This document shows, one piece after another, positions 36,493-44,647 of a stretch of DNA of 64,000 nucleotides; the stretch's first letter is position 1; the number at the start of each line of letters is the position of its first letter. The notes under the pieces were generated by a model that worked only from the letters and a program-made list of their open reading frames with translations, was not told the origin of the DNA and ran no database searches. A program made the position numbers and the translations under genes. This DNA comes from Desulfuromusa sp. (GTDB taxonomy: Bacteria > Desulfobacterota > Desulfuromonadia > Desulfuromonadales > Geopsychrobacteraceae). The stretch is from NCBI GenBank assembly GCA_016744595.1, contig JADGEB010000008.1, forward strand, positions 1-64,000, read 5' to 3'.

Positions 36493-37197
36493 ATGTCTCC
36501 GAATCGTTCGAATAGTACAGAGAATCCCTGGGAATTAATCGATACCGCACCAATCCCAGGACAAGGAACAGAGTTGCAGCTCTACCAGCGTAAAGGAGAA
36601 TTTTCTATCAGTATCCTCGATGGAGGTGTTCTGATGAGTACCTGGGCGCACCAGTCTGAAGATGCTCTCGCTGAATTACCATGCCGTAAAATTGCTAACC
36701 GCACTAACCCTCGCGTGCTTATTGGTGGTCTGGGGATGGGCTTTACATTAGCTGCAGCATTAAAGACTCTCGGCAATAATGCTGAGGTTGTGGTCGCAGA
36801 ATTAGTACCAGGTCTGATCGAATGGAACCGCGGGTCACTTGGAAAGTATGCAGATCATCCGCTACAGGACTCACGCACTCAAGTCCGTGTGGGGGATGTT
36901 GCCAAAATTTTGCGCGCACAACGGCAAGCGTATGATGCAATTTTACTCGATGTCGATAATGGACCCCACGCGATAACCCGCAAGAAAAATAATTGGCTCT
37001 ATACCACGGATGGATTGACAGAATCCTACCGCGCCCTGCGTCCAGAGGGGATACTTGCCATATGGTCTGCTGGTCCGGATCGTGAATTTATGCAACGGCT
37101 ACAAAAAATTGGCTTTAAAGTGAAGCAAGTTCGGGTACGGGAGCACCAGAACAAAGGGGATCTGCATGCAATCTGGTTTGCCGAGCGGGAAGCCTAG
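36493..37197 (+). CDS. Spermidine synthase-like SAM-dependent methyltransferase
   Basis: A 234-residue Rossmann-fold protein of the spermidine synthase-like group. The nucleotide-binding loop is VLIGGLGMGFTLAAAL, followed by VVVAELVPGLIEW and the acidic DAILLDVDNGP. The polyamine-binding His/Tyr set of true SpeE is not obvious, so the substrate is open. ATG 36493 has AAGGAAG eight bases upstream; the earlier in-frame ATG 36403 would add 30 residues of low similarity to anything known. Monocistronic. Confidence 0.8.
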   Translation: MSPNRSNSTENPWELIDTAPIPGQGTELQLYQRKGEFSISILDGGVLMSTWAHQSEDALAELPCRKIANRTNPRVLIGGLGMGFTLAAALKTLGNNAEVVVAELVPGLIEWNRGSLGKYADHPLQDSRTQVRVGDVAKILRAQRQAYDAILLDVDNGPHAITRKKNNWLYTTDGLTESYRALRPEGILAIWSAGPDREFMQRLQKIGFKVKQVRVREHQNKGDLHAIWFAEREA

Positions 37198-37295
37198 AGC
37201 AATAAACATCCTTTACATGGGTCACAGCTGACACATAAACTGTTGGAAGCTTCCATTTCTTTCATCGATGACAACGTGAAATCAAAGAGGAACTC

Positions 37296-38411
37296 ATGAA
37301 AAACTCATCGAGCCGCCATATTTTGCGTATCGTTTTCTTTGCGTTACTCGGAATGCTGTTGGCAACCAATCTATTGGCCGCCAGACCAATCAACTCAGGT
37401 GAATTATTTCCGGAAGTCCCCCTTCCCGCTCCATTTGAGCCCTCTCAGCAATCTTACTTGGGACTTTCCAACAGCCAACCTTTTACCCTCAGCCAAGTCG
37501 ACGCAAACATTGTCTTGGTCGAAATATTGAACGTCCACTGCCCACACTGTGTCAGACAAACAACACCCTACAACAAGCTCTACCGAAAGATTGAAGCCGA
37601 TCCAGAAACCCGTGGACGAATCAAGATTCTTGGCGTAGCGGTAGCCAACGACGATGAAGCAATTGATGATTTCAGCGTCATTTATTCGGTCGCCTTTCCG
37701 GTCATTTCTGACCGCCATTTCAAGCTACACAAAGCTCTACGTGCGGGACCAACTCCGTTTTCAATCTACGTATTACGCAACCATACCGAAGAGCCGTTTG
37801 TCGTCACGGATACTCATCTTGGCAACGATTACAAAACGGATGAGCTGTTTGCTTATCTCAAAGACTTGCTGACTATGGACGTCAGCGAGTTCAGTTCACT
37901 ACCTCAGGACATGGAACCAGAAGAGGAACTACGGCCACCACAGTCTGAAAAAGAAATTTCTCAGCTGGTCAAAAATACTTTTGCCGGACAGGGGAAAAAC
38001 ATCAGTAGTTTCCGCAAACTCAAATTACCTAGTGGACGTTGGGTCTACACCGCCATCCTCACGAGAGATGGACACACTCAGCCAATATTTGCCGAAGTTG
38101 CCAATCGTTCTGCCATCTGTGATATCTGCCACAGTGTCCATTTTTTCTATATATTTGACCAGACTGGGCGAGTCCTCGACTTTGTCCCACTTCATTTGAC
38201 CAAGTACGGCAATGTAGAGTGGGATCAGACAGAAATCGATCACTTCAGCCATCGCGTAATCGGCAAACAACTATCCGATTCCTGGAATTTTGATCCACAG
38301 ACGGATGCCGTGACCCGTGCCACCATGACTTCGGCAATCATATTTGACGATCTTGGGCACGGACACGCACTACTTGAAGAGCTAAGGCAAGAGAAACTGC
38401 TGGAACCGTGA
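37296..38411 (+). CDS. Periplasmic thioredoxin-like (TlpA) protein with CxxCH and FMN_bind-like C-terminus
   Basis: A 371-residue exported protein: signal peptide (about 1-29), a TlpA/redoxin domain (about 45-195) with active site CPHC (82-85) and cis-Pro-like GPTPFSIYV, an acidic linker, then a C-terminal domain (about 220-365) containing CDICH (275-279), a c-type haem-binding pattern, and DAVTRATMTS (337-346), which resembles the FMN-attachment motif of FMN_bind domains (usually SGATxT/S, here R for G). GRVLDFVPLHL fits a FMN_bind-like strand. Haem or flavin loading is not proven. Monocistronic, SD GAGGAAC. Confidence 0.75.
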   Translation: MKNSSSRHILRIVFFALLGMLLATNLLAARPINSGELFPEVPLPAPFEPSQQSYLGLSNSQPFTLSQVDANIVLVEILNVHCPHCVRQTTPYNKLYRKIEADPETRGRIKILGVAVANDDEAIDDFSVIYSVAFPVISDRHFKLHKALRAGPTPFSIYVLRNHTEEPFVVTDTHLGNDYKTDELFAYLKDLLTMDVSEFSSLPQDMEPEEELRPPQSEKEISQLVKNTFAGQGKNISSFRKLKLPSGRWVYTAILTRDGHTQPIFAEVANRSAICDICHSVHFFYIFDQTGRVLDFVPLHLTKYGNVEWDQTEIDHFSHRVIGKQLSDSWNFDPQTDAVTRATMTSAIIFDDLGHGHALLEELRQEKLLEP

Positions 38412-38462
38412 GGTTGGGGAAACATCGACGAAAGTAAGACCGACAACGAAAAGGAATAGATA

Positions 38463-38912
38463 ATGGAATCGTTCAAACAAAACATCCAAGTTCGCTGGTC
38501 TGATCTAGATCCCAATGGTCACGTGCGCCACTCAGTCTATTACGATTATGGTGCTCAGATACGAATTGCCTACCTGCTCAAACAGGGCTTCAGTATTGAC
38601 TGGATGAAAAGCAATGACATTGGACCTGTAATATTTCGCGAGGAAGCAAAATTTTACCGTGAATTGCGATCAGGAGATGAACTGATTATTGATGTTCGTC
38701 TGTCAGGCTTATCTGACGACCATCGGAAATGGAGCATGTGCCACCGCATCCTGCGCGGCGATAAACTCTGCGCCACTATCGAGTTGGACGGCGCCTGGCT
38801 CAACTTAAAAACCCGGCGCATTGCACCTCCGCCCAAAGAGCTGATAGAAAAGTTTGAAGTATTGGAACGCACGGAGGAATTTCATATAATTGCCTCGAAG
38901 AAGTCGAGATAG
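38463..38912 (+). CDS. Acyl-CoA thioesterase (hot-dog fold, 4HBT/YbgC-like)
   Basis: A 149-residue cytoplasmic hot-dog protein. VRWSDLDPNGHVRHSVYYDY contains the catalytic Asp of the YbgC/FadM group. It hydrolyses an acyl-CoA thioester; chain length unknown. It follows the TlpA-like gene by 51 bases and may be cotranscribed. Confidence 0.87.
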   Translation: MESFKQNIQVRWSDLDPNGHVRHSVYYDYGAQIRIAYLLKQGFSIDWMKSNDIGPVIFREEAKFYRELRSGDELIIDVRLSGLSDDHRKWSMCHRILRGDKLCATIELDGAWLNLKTRRIAPPPKELIEKFEVLERTEEFHIIASKKSR

Positions 38913-38992
38913 GCATATACCATCTAGATTTTTGATACCTCGATCATAGAGAAGATCATGACAGAGGTTGAAGTAACAATGAGGAAAAGCGA

Positions 38993-39142
38993 GTGGCAAG
39001 CATAAGCGGCTTGGATTTCTCAAAGAAATATTGGGAATTGTGGATGAGATCGAGCAGGATGTTCGCTACCAGTTATTACATCGGACAGCATCGCATTTTT
39101 AATATAAGAGGAGTTTGGCAATATGAGCAACTTGAAAAATAA
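38993..39142 (+). CDS. Possible small protein, 49 residues
   Basis: An unlisted short frame starting at GTG with GAGG eight bases upstream and ending 20 bases inside the SDR gene. It reads MASISGLDFSKKYWELWM and continues with aromatic/basic residues (RIFNIRGVWQYEQ), more protein-like than most shadows. No homologue recognised; it could equally be the remnant of a larger gene. Confidence 0.35.
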   Translation: MASISGLDFSKKYWELWMRSSRMFATSYYIGQHRIFNIRGVWQYEQLEK

Positions 39143-39896
39143 AACTGTCCTGGTGACGGGCGCAAGCAAGGGTATTGGCGAAGCGATTGCCAGACACTGT
39201 GCCACTAAGGGTGCCAACGTACTTCTCGCGGCACGCAATAAGTCAGTACTCGACATGATTGTAACAGACATTCGATCCCAAGGAGGTCAGGCGCTTGCGG
39301 TGAAATGTGATGTCATTCATTATAACGAAGTAAATCGTGCGGTCGCTCAGGCTGTTAAAACATATAATAGCCTGGACATCTTGGTAAATAACGCTGGACT
39401 CATTGATCCTATTGCGCATCTGGCCGACAGCGACCCGGAGACCTGGGGTTTTGTCGTCGATGTTAACGTTAAAGGCGTTTATCATGGATTAAGAGCCGCC
39501 ATACCAGAAATGCTGAAAACAGGTCGTGGCACGATTATCAATATCAGTTCGGGTGCTGCTACTGGTGCACTGGATGGTTGGAGCCACTACTGTTCGACCA
39601 AAGCAGCTGCTCTCTCGTTGACCCGCTGTGCCGATAAGGAATATGGTTGGCAGGGAATTCGTGTTATCGGATTGAGTCCGGGAACAGTTGCCACAGACAT
39701 GCAGAAAATTATTCGTGACTCTGGCATCAACCCGGTAAGTCAACTGAATTGGGATGCGCATATTCCACCAGAGTGGGTTGCCAGAGCTGTCGAATACTTG
39801 TGCGATAAAACTGGTGATAAATTCGCAGGAAAAGATTTTTCTCTGAAGGACAACGAAGCGCGGAAACAAATTGGATTGCCTCTGATGAAATCCTGA
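39123..39896 (+). CDS. Short-chain dehydrogenase/reductase
   Basis: A 257-residue classical SDR with cofactor loop TGASKGIG, NNAG, catalytic Ser in NISSG and YCSTK (Tyr/Lys). The residue after the second strand (CDV) suggests no clear NADP preference. Its oxidised substrate is unknown; the nearby thioesterase hints at acyl-CoA or polyhydroxyalkanoate-type chemistry, but that is weak. SD GAGGAG. Confidence 0.92.
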   Translation: MSNLKNKTVLVTGASKGIGEAIARHCATKGANVLLAARNKSVLDMIVTDIRSQGGQALAVKCDVIHYNEVNRAVAQAVKTYNSLDILVNNAGLIDPIAHLADSDPETWGFVVDVNVKGVYHGLRAAIPEMLKTGRGTIINISSGAATGALDGWSHYCSTKAAALSLTRCADKEYGWQGIRVIGLSPGTVATDMQKIIRDSGINPVSQLNWDAHIPPEWVARAVEYLCDKTGDKFAGKDFSLKDNEARKQIGLPLMKS

Positions 39897-39972
39897 CAAC
39901 AAGATGGGACGGAGTAAATATCATCAACAGAGCTAACCACACTTCAAAAACAGCAGTACATAACCTTCATCA

Positions 39973-39996
39973 GCTCACTTCATTTGAGCGGTTTTT
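39973..39996 (+). terminator. Terminator after the SDR gene
   Basis: GCTCA, loop, TGAGC, then GGTTTTT. A short stem, but well placed 76 bases after the stop. Confidence 0.5.
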
Positions 39997-40031
39997 AGGA
40001 CTTTAGGGGCAGTATATTCAATTCCAACTTT

Positions 40032-40083
40032 CGACATATCTAGACCATATGTCGATCTGATCGACATGCCAAGGGGACATGTC
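40032..40083. repeat. Overlapping alternative hairpins built from ACATRTCGA
   Basis: Three inverted repeats share arms: CGACATAT/ATATGTCG (40032-40039, 40047-40054), ATGTCGAT/ATCGACAT (40049-40056, 40060-40067) and GACATG/CATGTC (40063-40068, 40078-40083). They are mutually exclusive as RNA. The region separates convergent genes and may be a terminator or a binding site cluster. Confidence 0.55.
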
Positions 40084-40664
40084 TACAAAACTGCCTTATT
40101 TCGACATAATAATTTTGCAAAATTGATAGCCCGCTCCTTTACACTCTCGTCAAGATTCTCCGCAGTCGTACATTTCCCGATATAAAGATTCCCACCCAAG
40201 ATAGCTCGATGGGGCTTCTGCAAACGCTCAAAAGCGGTGAATGTCGCTTCAGCATTGTTCTCCCAGGCACCGGCACCTGTCACCAACAAGGCTTGACGCT
40301 GCCCCTCAACCAGTGAGGCATGTTCAGGTTGGTGATAATCAACATAGAAACTGTAGGTTCTGTCAATCAGAGATTTTAAAGGTCCAGCAATCCCCCAGAA
40401 ATAAAGAGGAGAAGAGAAAACAACCAGATCTGCTGCGACCATTTGATCAAGAATCTCGGTGGCATCATCCTTCTGAATACAGCCCACAACCTCCATTGTC
40501 TCCTTGCACTTTCCGCAGGCAAGACACCCTTTAATTTCTTTATTTTGCAAATAAACAGACGAAACCTCGTGTCCCATACTGACAAGTTCTTCTTCGACCC
40601 AGCCAAGAACGGTTGCAGTATTTCCATTTTTTCTAGCGCCACCTTGTAATGTCAAAACTTTCAT
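40083..40664 (-). CDS. Iron-sulfur flavoprotein (NADPH-dependent FMN reductase family)
   Basis: A 193-residue flavodoxin-fold protein. The FMN loop is GGARKNGNTATVL; a cysteine cluster follows (KGCLACGKC, then VVGC), as in archaeal/clostridial iron-sulfur flavoproteins, and SPLYFWGIAGPLKSLIDR is the second FMN contact. It would bind FMN and possibly a [4Fe-4S] cluster. Its electron partner is unknown. It stands alone on the minus strand. Confidence 0.87.
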   Translation of the reverse strand: MKVLTLQGGARKNGNTATVLGWVEEELVSMGHEVSSVYLQNKEIKGCLACGKCKETMEVVGCIQKDDATEILDQMVAADLVVFSSPLYFWGIAGPLKSLIDRTYSFYVDYHQPEHASLVEGQRQALLVTGAGAWENNAEATFTAFERLQKPHRAILGGNLYIGKCTTAENLDESVKERAINFAKLLCRNKAVL

Positions 40665-40850
40665 TCAACCTCCATTTTTAGATAAATTTACTTATTTGTG
40701 GGTATCTATCAATAATTCAAAAAAGTACGGGTTCTGCTGGTATAGTTGGGTCATAAATGACATCGACACGAGTGAAATTTTTCTCTGTCCTTTGCCATTC
40801 CACATCAGCAATAACAGCTCCCAATGCAAACACATTGCTATGCTTTATTT

Positions 40851-41690
40851 TCAATATTCAGATGATAAAATTAACCTATCTCGGTACTCCACCATTTTTT
40901 GTGGGTTGTCTGAAATAACAATATCTACTCCGCTGTTTATTGCTAATTCAAGATTTTCATTACTATCAACTGACCATGTATTAATATTTTTTTTAGTTAA
41001 AAGCGGGTTATTTTGCCAAAAAAACTTCTTCCTGGTGCTGAATAAACTTATTTCAGGGTGAATTGTATTCGTTGCAGCAATTAATGCCTTAAGCCCAGAG
41101 CGATTAATTATTCCGTTTATTTTATATTTTAACGATTTCTTATCTTCCACATTGAGAACTCGATCATCTTTTCTAAACAAGTAAGCAGTTTCAAGATCAG
41201 GATGCTTGAACTTTACAGTTAAGAGTGTGTTGATATCAAAAGAGGAAAGAATGACTTGGTTTTCAATTCCAAAATTATAAATTTGACTGGTGGCTTTCTT
41301 GGCAGTTCGACAATATCCTTTATCACTGGATTTTATTTCAACGTTGCAAATGAAATCAGGGATTCCCTGTATAAATTCACAAACTTCATCAAACGTTGGA
41401 ATCAAGATCCCCTGATGATTCCCTTGTGACTGAATATAATTCAGATCGCGCTCCCAAGGGAAAAAATTAAAAGTTTGTTTCAAAAACCACCGATTGGTTA
41501 CAACTAACTTCTTATCACATGTTGTTTCTACATCAATTTCAATACCATCAGAACCCACTTCTAATGCTTTTTGAAAGGCCGCTAACGTGTTCTCAGGGAC
41601 ATCTAAATTTTTACATCCCCGGTGGCCTAAGATAAGAATGCCTTTTTCTTTTTTCAATTCTTTGATGGATTCTTTAAGCATTTTTTTCAT
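40851..41690 (-). CDS. Glycerophosphodiester phosphodiesterase homologue lacking the HD motif
   Basis: A 279-residue GDPD-family TIM barrel: GHRGCKNLDVPENTLAAF (first catalytic His, E), GSDGIEIDVETT (metal ligands) and NVEIKSSDK. At the position of the second catalytic His (normally V-x-HD-x-x-L-x-R-T) it reads LVVTNRWFLKQTF, with no HD. The gene is strikingly A/T-rich compared with neighbours and has no clear SD, signs of recent transfer and perhaps loss of activity. No signal peptide. Confidence 0.82.
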   Translation of the reverse strand: MKKMLKESIKELKKEKGILILGHRGCKNLDVPENTLAAFQKALEVGSDGIEIDVETTCDKKLVVTNRWFLKQTFNFFPWERDLNYIQSQGNHQGILIPTFDEVCEFIQGIPDFICNVEIKSSDKGYCRTAKKATSQIYNFGIENQVILSSFDINTLLTVKFKHPDLETAYLFRKDDRVLNVEDKKSLKYKINGIINRSGLKALIAATNTIHPEISLFSTRKKFFWQNNPLLTKKNINTWSVDSNENLELAINSGVDIVISDNPQKMVEYRDRLILSSEY

Positions 41691-41826
41691 TCAATTAGTT
41701 TTGTGTGAGGGAATTAAAAGTATCATCGCACTGCAAAAAAATGAGTATGTCTAATTAATTAGTTCAGGATGAACAAAATAAAACCTGAAATTATTCTATT
41801 ATATATCCTAAGAACCAGTGACATAG

Positions 41827-42831
41827 CTAAAAGCCCAAATTGTTTACCTGTGGAACCATCTGCATATAATCACGATAGCTTAAGATGGTCTCCCAATGAC
41901 CACTTGCCATCCCCGCGCCGACACCGACAGTGTACAAGCCAAGCACCAAAAGGGGAAAAACCCAGCCCGGTAACCGTCGCTGCAACAATGGTGGGGCCAT
42001 CTGTAACGCATCATCCTGACAGCTGGAGACACAGGTTAAACAACCGGTACATTCGGGACTATGGATAACCGGCTTTTGATCTACCGGCAAGGAAGAAGGA
42101 CAGGCGTGGCGACAACGCTGGCAATGGGTACAGCTTGACAAGTCTCGGCGAATCTTCATCGGACTCAACATGCTGACTAAACCTAGCAACGCACCGTAAG
42201 GGCACAAGTAACGGCACCAAAAATTCTTGTAAAATAGCGACAGAATTGCTAACCCGATAATTGCAACGGCAGGGATAAGTGAAACCTCGGTAAAAAAATG
42301 GAGCATCTTCACATCGCTCATAGCCCAATAGGGTGATTTTAAAAAATGCCCCAGCGCCATTGACGGCATATCCAACAGCAATATTTTACAAAAGAACAAT
42401 AGCAAAGCGTACTTGGCACCACGCATCACCATATCGAGCCAATACAATATTTTGTAGTTATCTCCCAATAACCTGCGCCCTGCTTTCCATAACAGTTCCG
42501 AAACAGTACCAACGGGGCACAACCACGAACAAAACGATTTCTTCGCTAACAAGCTCATCGCAATAAAGGTAAGCAGCAACACCAACGCGGCAGGATGAAA
42601 GGAATTAAACTCACCATTCAGGAGCAAGTGACGCAAACTCGCTAATGCACCAATCGGCAAGAATCCTTCCACTCCCGGAGGACGGGCATAGTAAGGGGTC
42701 ACTCCTCCAGATTCAAAATGACGGACAAACAAACCAAATTGAATACCGATGGCAACAATCCAGGCAAAAAAACACCAATGGAAAACAAGGCGCCAAAAAA
42801 GAGGCGTCGTTTCTTTTATGTTGATTTTCAT
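41827..42831 (-). CDS. NapH/CcoG-like membrane polyferredoxin
   Basis: A 334-residue integral membrane protein with six predicted helices, two CxxxCP motifs (CSWLCP and CRYLCP), and two [4Fe-4S] sites in a cytoplasmic loop (CTHCQRCRHACP and CTGCLTCVSSCQ). The pattern matches NapH/NosR/CcoG-type electron carriers between quinol pools and reductases. No reductase partner is adjacent. The second cluster lacks the final Pro. Confidence 0.88.
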   Translation of the reverse strand: MKINIKETTPLFWRLVFHWCFFAWIVAIGIQFGLFVRHFESGGVTPYYARPPGVEGFLPIGALASLRHLLLNGEFNSFHPAALVLLLTFIAMSLLAKKSFCSWLCPVGTVSELLWKAGRRLLGDNYKILYWLDMVMRGAKYALLLFFCKILLLDMPSMALGHFLKSPYWAMSDVKMLHFFTEVSLIPAVAIIGLAILSLFYKNFWCRYLCPYGALLGLVSMLSPMKIRRDLSSCTHCQRCRHACPSSLPVDQKPVIHSPECTGCLTCVSSCQDDALQMAPPLLQRRLPGWVFPLLVLGLYTVGVGAGMASGHWETILSYRDYMQMVPQVNNLGF

Positions 42832-43223
42832 ATATAAGAACTTTCCACAACCAGTAATAAAAAGATGCAGACTCGTTTACTACCCCCCCTTGAGTCGACA
42901 TCAATAGATGTTTAAAATCATTTTGACCAACTTTAACCAGTTCAGGATAGACAATTAGCTTCTTTTTTCCAACCTTGATTTTATGCAGAACCAAGGAACT
43001 CACCAACAGCCTATTTCGGCATAGGTCAAAGAAAAATAGGCTGACTTAAAAAAACGGTACTATTCAAGTTTTATGTTCAACACACAAATTTTCTTTAACG
43101 TAGTACCATTTCATACTCTACCCGGAATTTATCAAGATTTTTCCCAAGAGTCTCAGGTTCAGGTGTAAGATAAGTTTTCCTACAAAAGATTAAACATCAA
43201 CTGATGAAAGAAAGAAAAACCAC
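42832..43223. other. Intergenic region between divergent genes
   Basis: 392 bases without a convincing gene. It contains an inverted repeat (CAGCCTATTT 43007-43016 with AAATAGGCTG 43034-43043) and a longer-range one (GGTACTA 43056-43062 with TAGTACC 43101-43107) that may be operators or RNA structure, and the promoters of the two flanking genes, which I cannot place with confidence. Confidence 0.4.
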
Positions 43224-44411
43224 ATGGACTACAAACATCTTCTTGCTGATCGCACCCAACGGATGTCTGCAAGCGCCATCCGTGAAATCCTCAAAGTCGT
43301 TTCCCTACCCGGAATGATCTCACTGGCCGGTGGTATCCCGGCGCCCGAGAGCTTCCCGATGGAGATTATTGATCAATTGACCCGTACTGTTTTGAAAAAA
43401 TATGGTTCCAGCGCTTTTCAGTACGACTTGACCGAAGGATTCATGCCGTTGCGTAAGGCACTGGTCACCCACCTCTCCAAGAAAGGAGTTTGCACCGAAG
43501 CGGAGAGAATTACTATCTCCAGCGGTTCTCAGGGGGCTCTAGACGGTATTGGCAAGTTACTCATCAGTAAAAGAGATAAGGTTGCAGTAGAAGCACCGAC
43601 CTATCTCGGAGCATTGCAGGCATTTAATCCCTATGAACCGGACTATGTCCGCATGGATACCGATGACGATGGCTTGATCCCGGAATCTCTCGATGACGTT
43701 TTGAGTCATAACGATATCAAATTTGTTTACCTGGTTCCAACCTTCCAGAATCCAACGGGACGCACCCTCCCCCTGGCACGACGAAAACAGGTCGCGGATA
43801 TTCTACATAAACATCAGGCTTTGCTGTTTGAAGATGATCCCTACGGCGATCTTCGTTTCAGTGGTAACGAACTACCAACTATCCAAAGCCTGGCACCAGA
43901 ACACGTTATTTATGCTGGAACCCTGTCAAAAATTTTCGCACCCGGATTACGCATCGGTTATCTAGTGGCTCCTAAATTTATCAGTCATTGGTTGGTGCTG
44001 AGTAAGCAGGGAGTTGACCTCCACACCAGCACCTTTAATCAAGCACTGGCTGCCGAGTATTTGGAAGGTGGTTATTTACAAACACATCTGCCAAAAATCA
44101 TTGAACTCTACCGTCCCCGGCAGCAAGCTATGCTGAAGGCACTGGAACAGTACTTCCCAAAAGAATTCCACTGGGCTCATCCAGAAGGAGGGATGTTCAT
44201 TTGGGTCGAAGGACCAAAAGGGTTTAATCTGGAAAATGCTTACAAAAAAGCGGTCAGCCGGAATGTCGCCTTCGTCCCTGGACGCTATTTCTATTCCCAT
44301 CCGGACGAAGGACTGGAAACCATGCGTCTAAATTTCACCATGTTCGATGAAGAAACTCTAGCACAGGCAATTAAAACACTTGGTGAGGTTTTAAAAGAGG
44401 AATTGGCATAA
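43224..44411 (+). CDS. Class I/II PLP-dependent aminotransferase (LysN/MocR-like)
   Basis: A 395-residue cytosolic aminotransferase: SLAGGIPAPESFP near the N-terminus, SGSQGALDGIGKLL, NPTGRTLP, DDPYGDLRF and the PLP lysine in AGTLSKIFAPGLRIG. This subgroup includes 2-aminoadipate and aromatic aminotransferases; the donor and acceptor are not fixed. No HTH domain, so it is not a MocR regulator. SD is weak (GAAAGAAAGAAAAAC). Confidence 0.9.
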   Translation: MDYKHLLADRTQRMSASAIREILKVVSLPGMISLAGGIPAPESFPMEIIDQLTRTVLKKYGSSAFQYDLTEGFMPLRKALVTHLSKKGVCTEAERITISSGSQGALDGIGKLLISKRDKVAVEAPTYLGALQAFNPYEPDYVRMDTDDDGLIPESLDDVLSHNDIKFVYLVPTFQNPTGRTLPLARRKQVADILHKHQALLFEDDPYGDLRFSGNELPTIQSLAPEHVIYAGTLSKIFAPGLRIGYLVAPKFISHWLVLSKQGVDLHTSTFNQALAAEYLEGGYLQTHLPKIIELYRPRQQAMLKALEQYFPKEFHWAHPEGGMFIWVEGPKGFNLENAYKKAVSRNVAFVPGRYFYSHPDEGLETMRLNFTMFDEETLAQAIKTLGEVLKEELA

Positions 44412-44647
44412 ATTTTCCCATCACGCCATTAACGCAACGATTTATCCTGTCCCCCATTCGAGCATATTGGGCAGAACCTTTCTGTTCAAATTGATCAGCG
44501 AGATTCATGACCAGGCAAAGATATTCATCGGGTGTGCTGTAACTCTGGAGCACTATCTCCAATTTGTCGGCGGAGCTGATTTCAGAATTGTGGAGAATGT
44601 CTTGCCGCTGGGAAAAATTCAGACGACCACCAGAAGAAAGTGGGTGG

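Noticed and set aside
42713-43006. 97-residue minus-strand frame upstream of the polyferredoxin
   Set aside because: It overlaps the polyferredoxin N-terminus in another frame and has no SD; composition is shadow-like.
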